Shown here in pieces: positions 34,961-43,024 of a DNA stretch of 64,000 bases. Location: NCBI GenBank assembly GCA_045106555.1, contig JBGCET010000021.1:77482-141481 (forward strand), given 5' to 3'. Below the pieces are notes generated by a model that was given only the letters and a program-made list of their open reading frames with translations, did no database searches and had not been told where the DNA came from. Origin of the DNA: JANQOZ01 sp045106555 (lineage in GTDB: Bacteria; Pseudomonadota; Gammaproteobacteria; Xanthomonadales; SZUA-38). Every line of letters begins with the position of its first letter. The stretch's first letter is position 1. Position numbers and translations under genes: made by a program.

Positions 34961-34989
34961 TTGACGGCCCGAGACCTCACTGGGATAAT
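34961..34989 (+). promoter_or_regulatory. Promoter of tRNA-Arg (ACG)
   Basis: TTGACG (34961-34966), 17-nt spacer, GATAAT (34984-34989), then a GC-rich discriminator (TCGCGCCC), typical of stringently controlled stable-RNA promoters. The tRNA begins about 47 nt after the expected start site. Confidence 0.75.
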
Positions 34990-35042
34990 TCGCGCCCTCA
35001 CGACTGCAGCCGTCCATCGCTGCCGTCGCTGACCCGAGTTTT

Positions 35043-35119
35043 GCGCCGGTAGCTCAGTTGGATAGAGTGCTTGGCTACGAACCAAGAGGTCGGGGGTTCG
35101 AATCCTCCCCGGCGCGCCA
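35043..35119 (+). tRNA. tRNA-Arg (ACG)
   Basis: 77-nt cloverleaf with encoded CCA. The acceptor GCGCCGG pairs with CCGGCGC; the anticodon loop reads CTACGAA (A34 becomes inosine in this tRNA). Confidence 0.97.
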
Positions 35120-35159
35120 AAACCCAAAAAGCCACCCTTGCGGTGGCTTTTTGGGTTTT
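35119..35159 (+). terminator. tRNA-Arg intrinsic terminator
   Basis: Perfect 18-bp stem from 35119-35136 to 35142-35159 around the 5-nt loop CTTGC. The core GCCACC / GGTGGC is followed by TTTTT; the flanking A and T runs make it bidirectional. Confidence 0.9.
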
Positions 35160-35319
35160 GACGTTCCGGGGGGCCATGATTCGAACCCCAAAGCAGCCCA
35201 GCTGCGGGTTCTATCCAAGCACGCAGAGCGCGCGCCCAATCGCGCAAGGAGCGCAGCGACTGAGCGACCCCCTCGAGGGGTGAGTTCGCACAGCGAACGA
35301 ATAATCCTCCCCACGCGCC
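35160..35319 (+). repeat. tRNA-Arg-linked hairpin element with duplicated tRNA end
   Basis: Non-coding stretch after the terminator. It holds an inverted T-arm-like piece (GATTCGAACCCC near 35178), a short palindrome GCAGCCCAGCTGC, and then the twin-hairpin module CCCC-TCGA-GGGG (35269-35280), TGA, GTTCGC-ACA-GCGAAC (35284-35298). It ends in CGAATAATCCTCCCC followed by ACGCGCC (35298-35319), an imperfect copy of the tRNA-Arg 3' end at 35099-35118. I associate similar sequences with spurious hypothetical proteins next to tRNA genes in other gammaproteobacteria, but cannot check. 35320-35407 shows nothing further except the start region of the next gene. Confidence 0.7.
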
Positions 35320-35407
35320 GATCCAACCCCAACAACCGGATTCGCCAACCTCAATATGCACCTGGTCTACGGTATGCTCAGCCAACACGCCCATTTGAGA
35401 GAGCGCC

Positions 35408-36439
35408 ATGAGTCTTTTTCGCGACCTTTTACTTAGCCTTTTCATCGCCACACTGTCCTTTGCCGCCAACGCCGACCCCATTACCCCTCATCCGTGGTCA
35501 GAGGTGGTAGTCAGCGTGACAAACCTCGATCGCAGCGCAGAGTTCTTCACTCAGATTGGCGGCTATGAGGAAAAGCACCGAGGCGCTATGGAAAAAACCG
35601 AATTGGCATCGTTCGGCCTGGTCGAACCCGTCAGCGCTGAATCACTGTTGTTGGGCCCAGCGGGCCACGAACGAGGTTTGATTCGGCTGGTCCGATTCGA
35701 CAACGCCGGACCGCGACGACCGATGCGCCCTGGGTCCCGAACTTGGGATACCGGTTGTTTCTTCAGCCTGATGATCCGAATGAAAGACATGCAACGGGTT
35801 TTTGACGACGCCATCGCATTAGGTTGGTGGACTGAAACGCCCATCACCGATCTCACGTTTGGCCCCTCAAAACTGAAAGTGGTGATTTATCGTGGGCCTG
35901 ACGGGGTCCAGGTGCAGGGCTACGAACGGCTGCAGCCCCCCTTGCCCGCAGCCATCGGGCCATTTGATAGGTTCACGCGCCCCTTCAATCTCATGCAAAT
36001 GGTCAGAGATCGTGATGCCAGCCATCAGTTTTTTACCACGATCCTGGGTTTTCAGACCTACTACAAAGGTACCCCCTACGTCTCACCGTCAATGCAACCG
36101 ACACCGCTGGGCATACCGTTAAACCTCACCACAAGCGTGCGCTATCGTGCCAGCATTGTTTATCCAGTGCCGGGGGAATTTGGCCGAATGGAAATGATCG
36201 AAATGATGGATCTGGATGGCAACGATTTCGCTGACCAATGCGTGGCACCCAGCTTAGGCATTCTGGCCGTGCGTTTTGAAGTCCGCGATGCCGAATCGGC
36301 TGCGATGAGGGTAAAAGACCGGGGATGGCCGATTGAACGGTCGGTGCAGTCAGCAACTATCGCACCCTTGGATGCGCTTAACCTGTTCTCCGTCAAGACA
36401 CCCGACGGCGCAATCATGCAGTTTTTCTCTGTCCATTAG
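35408..36439 (+). CDS. Exported protein with two VOC (glyoxalase-like) modules
   Basis: 343 residues. An N-terminal signal peptide (MSLFRDLLLSLFIATLSFA, cleavage probably after ANA). Two copies of the beta-alpha-beta VOC fold: the first begins WSEVVVSVTNLDRSAEFFT (about 29), the second FNLMQMVRDRDASHQFFTTI (about 195). The order of metal ligands is not clear from sequence. The VOC fold serves lyases, dioxygenases and binding proteins; a periplasmic one is unusual and its substrate is unknown. It begins right after the tRNA-Arg element with the start ATG preceded by GAGAGAGC. Confidence 0.75.
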   Translation: MSLFRDLLLSLFIATLSFAANADPITPHPWSEVVVSVTNLDRSAEFFTQIGGYEEKHRGAMEKTELASFGLVEPVSAESLLLGPAGHERGLIRLVRFDNAGPRRPMRPGSRTWDTGCFFSLMIRMKDMQRVFDDAIALGWWTETPITDLTFGPSKLKVVIYRGPDGVQVQGYERLQPPLPAAIGPFDRFTRPFNLMQMVRDRDASHQFFTTILGFQTYYKGTPYVSPSMQPTPLGIPLNLTTSVRYRASIVYPVPGEFGRMEMIEMMDLDGNDFADQCVAPSLGILAVRFEVRDAESAAMRVKDRGWPIERSVQSATIAPLDALNLFSVKTPDGAIMQFFSVH

Positions 36440-36474
36440 ACAGGTAGAATGCTCGGCTTTTGAGGGCTTCAACT

Positions 36475-36927
36475 ATGGCGACCCATCAGGCCACTATCCA
36501 CTGGCAGCGAGGAGATTCCCCATTCACTCCGGCTGAGTACACCCGTGATCACGTGTGGAAAATGTCAGGGGAGCAAACAATTAATGCTTCCGCAGCGCCG
36601 CAGTTTCGGGGCAACGCCGAATGTGTAGATCCCGAAGATGCATTTACCGCCTCGCTGTCTGCCTGCCACATGCTGACATTTTTGTTTCTCGCCGCACGCG
36701 GTGGATACACCGTCGAGGAATATGTCGATCACGCTGAAGGTGTATTGGGAAAAACACCGGCCGGAATGGCGATGGTTAAAGTGGTTCTCCGACCCCAAAT
36801 TCGGTTTTCCGGCGAACCGCCCAACGCGCAAATCCTGGATGACCTCCACCACCAGGCTCACAAGGACTGCTTTATCGCAAATTCTGTCAGCACTGAGATC
36901 GTTGTAGAGGGGTCAGTCACGGCTTGA
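36475..36927 (+). CDS. OsmC/Ohr-family protein
   Basis: 150 residues from ATG 36475, which has GAGGG about 9 nt upstream; an earlier in-frame start at 36460 is less likely. Two conserved cysteines, in LSACHMLTFLF (about 60) and HKDCFIANSV (about 130), match the peroxidatic and resolving Cys pair of OsmC/Ohr thiol peroxidases. EDAFTASLSACHM and GGYTVEEYVDHAEG are family-like. Such enzymes reduce organic or lipid hydroperoxides. That would suit its position before the lipid-modification genes, though 174 nt separate them and I see no shared promoter. Confidence 0.88.
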   Translation: MATHQATIHWQRGDSPFTPAEYTRDHVWKMSGEQTINASAAPQFRGNAECVDPEDAFTASLSACHMLTFLFLAARGGYTVEEYVDHAEGVLGKTPAGMAMVKVVLRPQIRFSGEPPNAQILDDLHHQAHKDCFIANSVSTEIVVEGSVTA

Positions 36928-37101
36928 CGGCACGTTGTGCGATAGCGCTTAAACCACAGCGCGAAGGCAGATGTTAAGCAAACATCCACCGCAGTTTCAC
37001 GGCAGCATCACTGGCAAATGCTGAAGCTGTGAAGGCGTTAAGGGAATGGCGCAGCTACGCGACAACAGCGTGGCAGTAATCATTGGGCACGGGGAACACG
37101 C

Positions 37102-38106
37102 ATGGCCATGCAGGGTAAGGGGAACTCAATGAATCCGGGAGCACAGCAATCTTGGTGGCAATCACTCATCCAGTGGTTTGATGCCGACGCTGCAGCAGAC
37201 GGTGCCAGCGAGGGCAGCAACCAGGGCATCGACTGGGTCCGCATCTTTCCTTTCATCGCCGTTCATCTGATGTGCTTCGGCGTCATCTGGGTCGGCTGGA
37301 GTGGCATTGCCGTAGGCGTCGCCGTTGGTCTGTACCTGCTCAGAATGTTTGCTATTACCGGTTTTTACCACCGCTATTTTTCCCACCGGGCATTTAAAAC
37401 CAGTCGTGCTTTGCAGTTTGTGTTTGCGGTGATTGGCGCTTCGTCGGTGCAGCGCGGGCCCATGTGGTGGGCGGCCCATCACCGGGGCCATCATCGCTAC
37501 AGCGACACCGAAAAAGACCCCCACTCTCCTCGCGGCGGCTTTTGGCGATCTCACATGCTGTGGTTTCTCTATCAGGAAAATTTCGCCACCCACAAAGACC
37601 GGGTCAGGGACTGGGCCAAATTTCCTGAGCTACGCGCTTTGGACCGATTCGATTTGCTGGTCCCGGTCAGCCTGGCGGTCGCACTTTTTCTCTTTGGCCA
37701 TTGGGCTGAAGCTTACTTCCCTGAATGGGGCACCAGCGCGGGGCAAATGCTGATCTGGGGTTTCTTTGTGTCCACCACGGCGCTTTACCACGGCACCTTT
37801 ACCATTAATTCTTTGTCTCACAAGTTTGGCCGCAAGCGTTTTGAGACCGGCGATGATTCGCTGAACAATCCATGGCTGGCCGTGATTACCCTGGGCGAAG
37901 GATGGCACAACAACCATCACCGCTACCCAGCATCGGCGCGTCAAGGCTTTTACTGGTGGGAATATGACGTTACCTACTACCTGCTGCGAATCTTGTCTGC
38001 TGTCGGCCTGGTCTGGGATCTCAGACCCGTCCCGGAGCGGGTCCTGGAACAGGGCCGGCAACGGTCTAACCCGGCGATAGCCCAAGGCACAGACAAACGC
38101 CCATGA
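37102..38106 (+). CDS. Membrane fatty-acid desaturase (acyl-CoA / acyl-lipid type)
   Basis: 334 residues. A di-iron integral membrane enzyme. The three histidine boxes are intact: HRYFSH (90-95), HHRGHH (126-131) and HNNHH (269-273), spaced as in the stearoyl-CoA desaturase/DesC family. Hydrophobic pairs at about 48-85 and 185-230 form the usual four-helix core. Starts at 37102, 37108 and 37129 are all possible; both 37102 and 37129 have a GGGGAAC Shine-Dalgarno. Its end overlaps the next gene by 4 nt, tying it to the lipid operon. It could make a cis double bond, or act on a methylated chain as UfaD does in furan fatty-acid synthesis (inference). Confidence 0.9.
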   Translation: MAMQGKGNSMNPGAQQSWWQSLIQWFDADAAADGASEGSNQGIDWVRIFPFIAVHLMCFGVIWVGWSGIAVGVAVGLYLLRMFAITGFYHRYFSHRAFKTSRALQFVFAVIGASSVQRGPMWWAAHHRGHHRYSDTEKDPHSPRGGFWRSHMLWFLYQENFATHKDRVRDWAKFPELRALDRFDLLVPVSLAVALFLFGHWAEAYFPEWGTSAGQMLIWGFFVSTTALYHGTFTINSLSHKFGRKRFETGDDSLNNPWLAVITLGEGWHNNHHRYPASARQGFYWWEYDVTYYLLRILSAVGLVWDLRPVPERVLEQGRQRSNPAIAQGTDKRP

Positions 38107-39353
38107 CGCGCGTTGCGGTGATCGGTGCTGGCGTTGCTGGTCTGGTGGCCGCGCGTGAACTTGACGGTGTGGCTGACGTTACCGTGTTTGAACAGGCGAA
38201 CTACGCCGGTGGCCACACCCACACCCATACCGTCGACATTGACGGAAAGTCGTTTCGCGTGGACTCGGGGTTTATTGTCTGCAACGCCCGCAACTATCCA
38301 CACTTCACCCGAATGCTGGGCACTCTCAAGGTGCCACTACGCGATACCGAGATGAGTTTCTCAGCCCACAACACCGCCACCGGCCTTGAATATAACGCGG
38401 CTACCATCAGCAGCCTGTTTTGCCAGAAACGCAATATGTTCAAGCCCTCTTTCTGGCGAATGTTAGCGGACATCCGGCGTTTTTATCGAAATGCGCCCGC
38501 CCTGCTGGCGGCCGACGATGCGGGGCCCTCTACCGGCGACTACCTGCGCGAAGGTGGCTACAGCGCTGCCTTCATCGACGATCACCTGATCCCTATGGCG
38601 TCAGCCCTTTGGTCCTCACCACCCGATCAGGTACTGGATTTTCCCATGCGGTACATGGTGCAGTTTTTTCATCACCACCAAATGCTGCAGATCAGTGACC
38701 GGCCCCAGTGGCGAGTCGTCAAGAACGGTTCAGCCAGCTATGTTGAAGCCCTGCTCGAACGTCTGCAGGGAACAGTGGAACTCAGCAACCCGGTAAAACG
38801 GGTACGGCGTCATGACGATCACGTTGAGGTTTCCACCAGTAACGGAACCTGGCGCGGCGACCAGGTCATATTTGCCTGCCACAGTGACCAGGCGTTGGGG
38901 CTGTTGGAAACGCCTTCGCAGCAAGAACGCGACCTGCTGGGCGCAATCCGCTACCAGCTGAACGAAACGGTGCTGCATACCGATGAGTCTATACTGCCGC
39001 GGCGGCGTGCGGCCTGGGCGGCCTGGAATGCTCGGGTGGATCCGAAAGCGGGCAATCAGTGCACAGTCACCTACAATATGAATATCCTGCAACGGTTGGA
39101 TGCACCGGTGACATTCTGCGTGACCCTTAACCAAACGGACCTGATACAGCCCGACAAGGTGCTCGCCACGATGCAGTATCAGCACCCCGTGTACACCCAT
39201 GAGGCGGTAGCCGCCCAGGCGCAACTGGGGGCACTCAATGGTCAGCAGCGCAGCCACTTTTGCGGCGCATGGCACGGCTGGGGATTTCATGAAGACGGTG
39301 TGGTCAGCGGGCTGAGCGCAGCGGCGTCGGCGAAGGCGCAGTTGAGTGCATAG
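38103..39353 (+). CDS. COG2907-type FAD-dependent oxidoreductase
   Basis: 416 residues. An amine-oxidase-like flavoprotein fold: dinucleotide-binding AVIGAGVAGLVAAREL at the very N-terminus, then the FAD ribose contact in FEQANYAGGHTHTHT, FRVDSGFIVCN, and the C-terminal HFCGAWHGWGFHEDGV. This family is recurrently found with DUF1365 and CFA-like methylase genes; its reaction is unproven, with oxidation or desaturation of a phospholipid acyl chain the favoured idea. It overlaps the desaturase stop by 4 nt and the DUF1365 gene by 8 nt, so all are translated together. Confidence 0.88.
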   Translation: MTRVAVIGAGVAGLVAARELDGVADVTVFEQANYAGGHTHTHTVDIDGKSFRVDSGFIVCNARNYPHFTRMLGTLKVPLRDTEMSFSAHNTATGLEYNAATISSLFCQKRNMFKPSFWRMLADIRRFYRNAPALLAADDAGPSTGDYLREGGYSAAFIDDHLIPMASALWSSPPDQVLDFPMRYMVQFFHHHQMLQISDRPQWRVVKNGSASYVEALLERLQGTVELSNPVKRVRRHDDHVEVSTSNGTWRGDQVIFACHSDQALGLLETPSQQERDLLGAIRYQLNETVLHTDESILPRRRAAWAAWNARVDPKAGNQCTVTYNMNILQRLDAPVTFCVTLNQTDLIQPDKVLATMQYQHPVYTHEAVAAQAQLGALNGQQRSHFCGAWHGWGFHEDGVVSGLSAAASAKAQLSA

Positions 39354-40113
39354 CGCCATCTATCAAGGCTTTGTTCGCCATCGCCGGTACCGGCCCAGCG
39401 CTCATCAGTTCAACTATCGGGTATTTCAACTCTACCTCGACCTGGACGAAATTGACGAGGTGGTCGCCGGCTCCCGATGGTATTCCCGAGAGCGCCTTAA
39501 CCTGGCGACCTTTCGCAGATCCGACTACCTTGGCGGCCAGGGCGACCTGAAAGACAGCGTTCGCCAATGCATTGCCAAACAGGGCCACGACGTACCCGAC
39601 GGCCCGATCCGAATGTTGAGTAATTGGCGCTACCTGGGGCATTGCTTCAACCCGGTCACCTTCTACTACTGCTTCGACCGCGATGGCGAAACGCTCTCAA
39701 CCATCGTCGCGGAAATTACCAATACCCCTTGGAAAGAACGCCACCAGTATGTGCTGCCACTGAGTGAGTGTGATGGTCATCAGGCAGATTTCTCCTTCGA
39801 GAAAAAGTTTCACGTCTCACCGTTCATCGCGATGGACAGGCAATATCGATGGCGATTCACTGCGCCTACGCGCAATCACGTTATACATATGGATGTTGTT
39901 GACGGCGACGATCAGGAGTTTGACGCCACCATGGTGATGAAGCGCCAGCCGATCACTCGCCGATCACTGAATCATTGCCTTGTTCGATACCCATTAATGT
40001 GCGGCAAAGTGGTTGCCGCCATTCATCTGCAGGCACTGCGCCTGTGGCTGAAAAAAGTGCCGGTGCATGATCACCCGGCCCAACCTACAACCTCGGCCAA
40101 CAAACCCTCATGA
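39346..40113 (+). CDS. DUF1365 protein (COG3496)
   Basis: 255 residues from GTG 39346, which lies inside the end of the flavoprotein gene. Typical DUF1365 sequence: IYQGFVRHRRYRPSAHQFNY at the start, LSNWRYLGHCFNPVTFYYCF in the middle, TNTPWKERHQYVLP and FHVSPFIAMDRQYRW. There is no membrane helix of full length. No biochemical function is firmly established to my knowledge. It accompanies CFA-like methylases and the COG2907 flavoprotein, and I recall the same pair in the Rhodobacter sphaeroides operon linked to furan fatty acids. It overlaps the methylase by 4 nt. Confidence 0.9.
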   Translation: MHSAIYQGFVRHRRYRPSAHQFNYRVFQLYLDLDEIDEVVAGSRWYSRERLNLATFRRSDYLGGQGDLKDSVRQCIAKQGHDVPDGPIRMLSNWRYLGHCFNPVTFYYCFDRDGETLSTIVAEITNTPWKERHQYVLPLSECDGHQADFSFEKKFHVSPFIAMDRQYRWRFTAPTRNHVIHMDVVDGDDQEFDATMVMKRQPITRRSLNHCLVRYPLMCGKVVAAIHLQALRLWLKKVPVHDHPAQPTTSANKPS

Positions 40114-41369
40114 ACACAAAAACTTCCGCTCAGACTCGCGCTACAGCCCGCTCCGGTTCATGGCTGCGACAGCAGGTACTCAGTCGATTCAGCCAATTGG
40201 AAACGGGCCAGATCACCCTCGTGGATGGTGATCAACAATGGCAGTTTGGCGATAGCGAGGCGCCCAGCGAAATCTCGGCCCGGGTCACCGTACTCAACCA
40301 ACAACTTTACCGCTATGTCGCTCTGGGCGGCAGCATTGGAGCGGCAGAATCCTATATGGCTGGGGACTGGCAGGCGGACGATCTTACTACCGTCGTTCGC
40401 ATATTTGTGCTGAATCAGACGTTACTCAACAACATGGAACGCGGCATGGCGCGCCTCAGCGCCCCTCTGTTTCGCTGGCTGCACAAACGCAACCGCAACA
40501 CTCGCGACGGCAGTGCGCGCAATATTTCGGCCCACTACGACTTGGGCAACGAGTTTTTTGCGCTGTTTTTGGACAACAACATGATGTACTCCAGCGCCGT
40601 ATATCAAGATCCCAGCGACACCCTGGAGGCCGCTTCTGAACATAAGCTTGAACGCATTTGCCGCAAGCTCGAACTCAAGCCCGGTGACGAGGTGCTGGAA
40701 ATCGGCACGGGCTGGGGAGGATTTGCGCTGTTTGCCGCTACCCGCTACGGCTGCCATGTCACCACAACCACAATCTCCTCCGAACAGCACAATCAGGCTC
40801 GCCAGAGAATCGAAAAAGCCAACCTGGGTGATCGGGTCACGCTATTGAAAAAGGACTACCGAGACCTGGACGGTAAATTCGACAAACTGGTGTCCATAGA
40901 GATGATTGAAGCAGTGGGCCATCAGTATCTGGATACCTACATCAAAAAATGTTCGTCACTGCTGAAAGACGACGGCATGTTCTGCCTGCAGGCGATCACC
41001 ATTCAGGATCAAATTTACCAACAGGCTCTGCGCGGCGTCGATTTCATCCAGCGCTATATTTTTCCCGGCAGCTTTATTCCGTCTGTGGGTGCCATTTCTG
41101 ATGCCGTCGCCCGAGTGTCCGATATGCGTCTGTTTCACCTGGAAGACATTGGCCCAAGCTATGCTTTGACACTGCGCGAGTGGCGCCGGCGGTTCATGGG
41201 CCGGCTGGATGAAGTTCGCCAGATGGGCTATCCAGAAAGCTTCATTCGAATGTGGGAATACTACCTTTGCTACTGCGAAGGTGGCTTCATTGAGCGCTCC
41301 ATTGGCAATGCGCAAATTCTGCTCACCAAACCAGGCTGTCGCCGTACTTCATTGGTACCAACGTTATGA
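40110..41369 (+). CDS. CFA-synthase-like SAM-dependent lipid methylase (first copy)
   Basis: 419 residues. Cyclopropane-fatty-acid-synthase fold: N-terminal helical domain, HYDLGNEFFALFLD at 142, SAM loop LEIGTGWGGF (196-205), SIEMIEAVG, and RYIFPGSFIPSVG. Compared with E. coli Cfa, which I recall in detail, the bicarbonate ligands Cys139 and His266 correspond to Ser162 (MMYSSAVY) and Gln294 (CLQAIT), while Glu239 (Glu267) and Tyr317 (Tyr351) are kept. A true cyclopropane synthase needs bicarbonate as base, so this enzyme more probably adds a methyl or methylene without ring closure (UfaM-like). It overlaps both neighbours by 4 nt. Confidence 0.88.
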   Translation: MNTKTSAQTRATARSGSWLRQQVLSRFSQLETGQITLVDGDQQWQFGDSEAPSEISARVTVLNQQLYRYVALGGSIGAAESYMAGDWQADDLTTVVRIFVLNQTLLNNMERGMARLSAPLFRWLHKRNRNTRDGSARNISAHYDLGNEFFALFLDNNMMYSSAVYQDPSDTLEAASEHKLERICRKLELKPGDEVLEIGTGWGGFALFAATRYGCHVTTTTISSEQHNQARQRIEKANLGDRVTLLKKDYRDLDGKFDKLVSIEMIEAVGHQYLDTYIKKCSSLLKDDGMFCLQAITIQDQIYQQALRGVDFIQRYIFPGSFIPSVGAISDAVARVSDMRLFHLEDIGPSYALTLREWRRRFMGRLDEVRQMGYPESFIRMWEYYLCYCEGGFIERSIGNAQILLTKPGCRRTSLVPTL

Positions 41370-41923
41370 ACACACACATGATTGTTAACTTCATCGGCTT
41401 TCAGATCTGCTGGGCGGCTTGTGTCTGGGGCGGCGCTCAAGGCTACTGGTGGTTGGGACCCGCAGCGGTCGCCCTGTTTGCGGCCTGGGAGCTATCGCGA
41501 TCCGCCAACGTTGGGCTGGACCTTAAACTGCTTGGCGCAGTGCTGGTGTTTGGCGTCATCTTAGACACCCTTTACGTTCAGCTGGGGCTACTGCGCTACG
41601 CAACGCCGGTGCCTAGCACGCAGATGGCACCCGTGTGGATCTGGTCCATGTGGATTGCCTTTGCTCTGACCCTGAACCACTCCATGGCCTGGCTGAAGTC
41701 CAACATGCTGCTGGCTACCGTATTTGGGGCCATTGGTGGGCCTTTTGCTTACTGGATCGCAGCCCAAGCATGGGATGCCGTTTTCATGGATTCAGAGCGG
41801 ACGGCGATGGCCTACGGCGTGATCGCCGTAGCCTGGGCAATCGCTTGCCCTGTGCTGCTGAAAATTGCCGCCTCTCTGGACAGCACAAATCACCAACCTG
41901 ACGTGCCGGCGGTGGCATCATGA
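41366..41923 (+). CDS. DUF2878 integral membrane protein
   Basis: 185 residues with about six hydrophobic segments (at roughly 5-20, 25-42, 52-72, 86-106, 112-135, 148-170). Polar residues inside helices such as GFQICWAACVWGG and FALTLNHSMAWLKSN are typical of DUF2878. It has no assigned function. Family members sit beside CFA-like methylases and DUF1365, so it could present or flip lipid substrates (inference). Overlaps both neighbouring methylase genes by 4 nt. Confidence 0.85.
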   Translation: MNTHMIVNFIGFQICWAACVWGGAQGYWWLGPAAVALFAAWELSRSANVGLDLKLLGAVLVFGVILDTLYVQLGLLRYATPVPSTQMAPVWIWSMWIAFALTLNHSMAWLKSNMLLATVFGAIGGPFAYWIAAQAWDAVFMDSERTAMAYGVIAVAWAIACPVLLKIAASLDSTNHQPDVPAVAS

Positions 41924-42948
41924 GCACCATACAATGGGCCGAGAAAGGCTGGCTGCCCGACGCGCTGATTCGCTACGGCATCAATCGCCTGAATCGACGT
42001 CGACTGGACATGGAACATGCGTCTAACGCCGTCAAAAGCCACGAGCGCTTTCGCGAGCTGCTGGCCGAACTCCGGGAGAGCCCGGTGGCTATCCACACTG
42101 ACGCAGCCAATGAACAGCATTACGAGGTCCCCCCGGAGTTTTTTGTCCGCTCATTGGGAGCCAGGCTGAAATACTCCAGCTGCTACTACCCACCCGGCGT
42201 CAACACCTTGGATGAGGCTGAGGAAGCCATGTTGGCACTGTCCTGTGAACGGGCTGCGCTCAGCGACGGACAGCAAATCTTAGAGCTGGGCTGTGGCTGG
42301 GGTTCCTTGACCCTGTGGATGGCAGAAAATTATCCCAATGCCCGAATTACCGCCGTATCCAACAGCGCACCACAGCGGGAATATATTATGGGCCAGGCGG
42401 CCCAGCGCTCGCTGAACAACGTCGAGGTAATCACCGCAAACGTGGTGGAGCTTTCCATGGATAAGCGCTTTGATCGCGTGGTGTCGGTAGAGATGTTTGA
42501 GCACATGCGCAATTACCGCCATCTGCTGCGCAATATCCACAGCTGGCTGAAGCCGGGCGGTAAGCTGTTTGTGCATATATTCTGCCACCGAGAGGTCATG
42601 TATCCGTTTGAAACCGAGCGAGAAGATGACTGGATGGGGCGCTTTTTCTTCACCGGAGGGCTGATGCCTGCCGCCGATACCCTGCTCCATTTCCAAGAAC
42701 ACCTGAGTATCGAAGAGCAGTGGCGCATGTCCGGCGAGCATTACGAGAAAACCGCCAATCACTGGCTTGAGAATATGGATCAACATCGGGACCAGATCGC
42801 CAAGGTGTTTGCGCCGGTCTACGGCAAGGATCAAACGGATGTGTGGATTCAACGTTGGCGGATATTTTTTATGGCCTGCGCGGAGTTGTTCGGGTTTAAT
42901 GGGGGACAGGAGTGGCTGGTGGGCCACTACCGTTTCGGTCGGAAATAG
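41920..42948 (+). CDS. Second, divergent CFA-family SAM-dependent methylase
   Basis: 342 residues, shorter than the first copy and clearly another branch, similar to the coclaurine N-methyltransferase-like group of COG2230. It has HYEVPPEFFVRSLG, LKYSSCYYPPGVNTLDEAE, SAM loop LELGCGWGSLTLWMA (121-135), VVSVEMFEHMRNYRH and KLFVHIFCHRE. Glu in MFEH is kept, and a His occurs at the position of E. coli His266. The protein ends FGFNGGQEWLVGHYRFGRK. Two non-identical methylases in one operon suggest two successive methylations, as proposed for monomethyl and dimethyl furan fatty acids. This is inference; other lipid or amine substrates are possible. Confidence 0.88.
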   Translation: MSTIQWAEKGWLPDALIRYGINRLNRRRLDMEHASNAVKSHERFRELLAELRESPVAIHTDAANEQHYEVPPEFFVRSLGARLKYSSCYYPPGVNTLDEAEEAMLALSCERAALSDGQQILELGCGWGSLTLWMAENYPNARITAVSNSAPQREYIMGQAAQRSLNNVEVITANVVELSMDKRFDRVVSVEMFEHMRNYRHLLRNIHSWLKPGGKLFVHIFCHREVMYPFETEREDDWMGRFFFTGGLMPAADTLLHFQEHLSIEEQWRMSGEHYEKTANHWLENMDQHRDQIAKVFAPVYGKDQTDVWIQRWRIFFMACAELFGFNGGQEWLVGHYRFGRK

Positions 42949-43024
42949 CCCCGCCCTAACCCCCACCTGCTGATCGACGTCGCTACCAGCGCGTTGATAG
43001 ACCACCCAGCTTGAGGCCAACGGA

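Noticed and set aside
35058..35481. Plus- and minus-strand frames over tRNA-Arg and its element
   Set aside because: Same pattern of tRNA-derived false proteins; the supported features are tRNA, terminator and repeat.
36928..37101. sigma-E/ChrR-type promoter ahead of the lipid operon
   Set aside because: I searched for a TGATCC-like -35 with a suitable -10 and did not see one.
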